A stretch of 64,000 nucleotides of DNA, taken from positions 563,501 to 627,500 of the forward strand of contig NZ_CP045369.1 in assembly GCF_009363535.1 (NCBI RefSeq), in the 5' to 3' direction. How positions within the stretch are numbered: position 1 is the first letter of the stretch; each line of letters opens with the position of its first letter. Below are positions 60,937-64,000 of the stretch, one piece after another. Under the pieces are notes generated by a model, which saw only the letters and a program-made list of their open reading frames with translations, was not told the DNA's origin and made no database searches. Made by a program: the position numbers and the translations under genes. This DNA is from Microbulbifer sp. THAF38 (GTDB taxonomy: Bacteria; Pseudomonadota; Gammaproteobacteria; Pseudomonadales; Cellvibrionaceae).

Positions 60937-62673
60937 GTGGAATTACTTTCCGGCGGCGATATGTTGGTTCGCGCGCTGCAGGATGAAGGGGTAGATCTGA
61001 TTTTCGGCTACCCGGGCGGTTCGGCACTGCATATCTATGACGCCATCTTCAGACAGAAGTCCATCAAGCATATCCTGGTGCGTCACGAGCAGGGCGCTAC
61101 CCACGCTGCAGACGGCTATGCACGCTCTACAGGCAAAGCGGGCGTGGTATTGGTAACCTCTGGTCCGGGGGCCACCAATGCGATAACCGGGATTGCGACT
61201 GCCTATATGGACTCCATCCCCATGGTGGTGATTTCGGGCCAGGTGCCCAGCGACAAGATTGGTGAGGATGCCTTTCAGGAAACCGATATGGTTGGCTGTT
61301 CACGCCCAATCGTAAAGCACAGTTTCCTGGTAAAGAATGCTGAGGATATTCCCGAGATTGTCAAAAAAGCTTTCTATATAGCCACTACTGGCCGCCCCGG
61401 CCCGGTGGTTATCGATGTGCCCAAGGATGTGACCAATCCCGCCGAGCGCTTTCCATACCGCTACCCAGAGAAGCTGCGCATGCGCTCCTATACTCCGGCG
61501 GGCAAGGGTCACAGCGGACAAATTCGCAAGGCGGTGGCGCTGTTGCTGTCAGCCCGCCGGCCGGTAATTTACGCCGGCGGCGGTGTAATACAGGGGGAGG
61601 GCTCCGAACTGCTCACCGAGCTGGCTCGCCATCTGAATTATCCCGTTACCAATACACTGATGGGGCTCGGCGCCTTCCCCGGTAGCGATAAACGTTTCTT
61701 GGGTATGCTCGGTATGCACGGTACTTTTGAGGCCAATACCGCGATGCATCACGCCGATGTTATTCTGGCGGTAGGGGCGCGCTTTGATGACCGTGTCACC
61801 AATACGCCCAGTAAATTCTGCCCTGGGGCCAAGATCATCCATATTGATGTGGACCCGGCCTCTATTTCCAAAACGATCGTCGCCGATATTCCTATCGTGG
61901 GTACTGTGCAGTCGGTACTGGCGGATATGTTGGAAGCGTTCAAATCCAGCGAGGAACAACCGGACCAGTCGGCCATTGTTGACTGGTGGCGGCAGATTGA
62001 CGACTGGCGTGAGCGCCATGGTCTCTATACGGCTCCGCGCTATAAGACTGACGGTGCCTTGATCATGCCGCAGGAGGTGATTCGCGCGGTTTACGATATA
62101 ACCGAGGGTGATGCTTTCGTTACTTCTGATGTCGGACAGCACCAGATGTTTGCAGCCCAGTACTATCACTTCGACAAGCCGCGCCGCTGGATCAACTCCG
62201 GTGGCCTCGGCACTATGGGCTTTGGGCTGCCCTCTGCCCTGGGGGTGAAAATTGCCCACCCCGATAAAGAGGTCGTTTGTGTGACCGGTGAGGGCAGTAT
62301 CCAGATGTGCATTCAGGAATTGTCCACCGCCACTCAATACCATCTGCCAGTCAAGATTCTGTGCCTCAATAACCAGGCCCTCGGCATGGTGAAGCAGTGG
62401 CAGGAAATGCAGTACGAGGGGCGCCTATCCAATAGTGTCTACGAAGAATCCCTGCCGGATTTCGTCAAGCTCGCCGAGGCCTATGGCCATTTGGGCGTGA
62501 AGATTGAGCGGCGAGAGGATTTGCACACAAAACTGCAGGAAGCCTTTGCGCATAAAGATCGCACGGTATTTATCGACGTTTATGTCGACCCCTCTGAGCA
62601 TGTTTACCCGATGCAGGTCATGCCGAGCGGCTCCATGCGCGATATGTGGCTGAGCAAAACCGAACGGACATAG
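60937..62673 (+). CDS. ilvI: Acetolactate synthase III large subunit
   Basis: A 578-residue ThDP enzyme catalysing the first common step of branched-chain amino acid synthesis (acetolactate or acetohydroxybutyrate). The start is GTG with TTGAGGAG upstream. Motifs include [14 protein letters not shown], the catalytic-Glu block [16 protein letters not shown], and the metal/ThDP motif [16 protein letters not shown], where Glu stands in the place of the more common GDGS Asp, as I recall for some relatives. It is followed after 11 bases by ilvH. Confidence 0.95.
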   Translation: MELLSGGDMLVRALQDEGVDLIFGYPGGSALHIYDAIFRQKSIKHILVRHEQGATHAADGYARSTGKAGVVLVTSGPGATNAITGIATAYMDSIPMVVISGQVPSDKIGEDAFQETDMVGCSRPIVKHSFLVKNAEDIPEIVKKAFYIATTGRPGPVVIDVPKDVTNPAERFPYRYPEKLRMRSYTPAGKGHSGQIRKAVALLLSARRPVIYAGGGVIQGEGSELLTELARHLNYPVTNTLMGLGAFPGSDKRFLGMLGMHGTFEANTAMHHADVILAVGARFDDRVTNTPSKFCPGAKIIHIDVDPASISKTIVADIPIVGTVQSVLADMLEAFKSSEEQPDQSAIVDWWRQIDDWRERHGLYTAPRYKTDGALIMPQEVIRAVYDITEGDAFVTSDVGQHQMFAAQYYHFDKPRRWINSGGLGTMGFGLPSALGVKIAHPDKEVVCVTGEGSIQMCIQELSTATQYHLPVKILCLNNQALGMVKQWQEMQYEGRLSNSVYEESLPDFVKLAEAYGHLGVKIERREDLHTKLQEAFAHKDRTVFIDVYVDPSEHVYPMQVMPSGSMRDMWLSKTERT

Positions 62674-62684
62674 GGGTTAAGGCG

Positions 62685-63176
62685 ATGCGTAGAATTATTT
62701 CGGTTTTGATGGAGAACGAACCGGGAGCCTTATCCCGGGTTGTGGGGCTGTTTTCCCAGCGCGGCTATAACATTGAAAGTTTGACCGTGGCACCTACCGA
62801 GGATGCCACCCTGTCGCGTCTTACCTTGGTAACTATCGGTGATGACCACAAGATTGAGCAGATCACAAAAAATCTAAATAAATTAATCGACGTTGTGAAG
62901 TTGGTCGATCTCACCGAAGGCTCCCATATTGAGCGGGAATTACTGTTGGTAAAAGTTCGTGCAAATGGAGCCCAGCGCGATGAGGTCAAGCGCAGTGTAG
63001 ATATTTTTCGTGGGCAGATTGTGGATGTCACCAGCAGCATGTACACCGTGCAGGTAGCTGGCACTGGTCAAAAGCTCGATGCATTTTTACAGGCATTGGG
63101 TGAGCACACCATTATGGAAGTCGTACGCTCCGGGGTTTCGGGAATTGCCCGCGGTGAAAAAGTATTAAGTGTTTAG
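62685..63176 (+). CDS. ilvH: Acetolactate synthase III small subunit
   Basis: A 163-residue regulatory subunit with an ACT domain that gives valine feedback control to IlvI. The family start MRRIISVLMENEPGALSRVVGLF sets the ATG at 62685 (an ATG 13 codons earlier overlaps ilvI). Length equals the E. coli protein. It lies between ilvI and ilvC in the order ilvI-ilvH-ilvC. Confidence 0.96.
   Translation: MRRIISVLMENEPGALSRVVGLFSQRGYNIESLTVAPTEDATLSRLTLVTIGDDHKIEQITKNLNKLIDVVKLVDLTEGSHIERELLLVKVRANGAQRDEVKRSVDIFRGQIVDVTSSMYTVQVAGTGQKLDAFLQALGEHTIMEVVRSGVSGIARGEKVLSV

Positions 63177-64000
<824 letters not shown>

Noticed and set aside
61549..62343. Minus-strand ORF of 264 codons inside ilvI
   Set aside because: Antisense to a fully conserved ilvI; no domain or ribosome site.

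Overview
The window looks like a chromosome segment of a marine, polysaccharide-using gammaproteobacterium, most likely a Microbulbifer-like member of the Cellvibrionales. This is an inference from gene order and protein style, not from a search. Most of the housekeeping order matches Pseudomonas and its relatives: uvrA / MFS / ssb; ispB / rplU-rpmA-obgE-proB / rpsT / murJ-ribF-ileS-lspA-fkpB-ispH / minor pilins / pilRS; and ilvI-ilvH-ilvC. I see no rRNA, tRNA, insertion sequence, integrase or CRISPR array.

Layout. 0-5 kb is an AT-richer accessory stretch: a secreted pectin-acetylesterase-type esterase, the pxpA-pxpB-pxpC 5-oxoprolinase genes, and an unrecognised single-span membrane protein. 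5-12.4 kb holds uvrA, then a GDP-mannose enzyme (algA/manC type), an MFS exporter, ssb and an SDR-like protein that has lost its catalytic motif. 12.4-16.8 kb holds fabA-fabB (unsaturated fatty acids) divergent from galU and a phosphomannomutase; with the algA-type enzyme these make UDP-glucose and GDP-mannose for envelope polysaccharide. 16.9-21.7 kb holds ispB, rplU-rpmA, obgE, proB and rpsT.

21.8-25.6 kb is the most unusual part. It carries a histidine kinase with a CBM9-like sensor, its response regulator and an OmpA-like lipid-free envelope protein. Together they look like pdsS, pdsR and pdsO of the proteobacterial dedicated sortase system, but the sortase and its substrate gene, normally alongside, are absent. 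The genes sit between rpsT and murJ, which are otherwise neighbours in the conserved block.

26-33.6 kb is murJ, ribF, ileS, lspA, fkpB and ispH (lipid II flipping, flavins, Ile-tRNA, lipoprotein signal peptidase, prolyl isomerase, isoprenoids). 33.6-44.2 kb is a type IV pilus cluster: two fimT/fimU-type prepilins, pilV, pilW, pilX, pilY1, pilE and the pilS-pilR regulators. 44.3-51.8 kb holds nadE, bamD, rluD, pgeF and clpB, with a sigma-32-like promoter before clpB. 52.1-56.3 kb is a two-gene RND efflux system. 56.3-60.5 kb is an AraC regulator divergent from a secreted lipase-like hydrolase and an inner-membrane-anchored partner, followed by a DUF4124 protein. 60.9 kb to the end is ilvI-ilvH-ilvC, with ilvC cut by the window edge.

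Several starts were moved to internal codons on the basis of ribosome binding sites and family N-termini (pxpA, ssb, fabB, galU, rplU, obgE, rpsT with GTG, murJ and ribF probably with TTG, nadE, rluD, clpB, ilvH).
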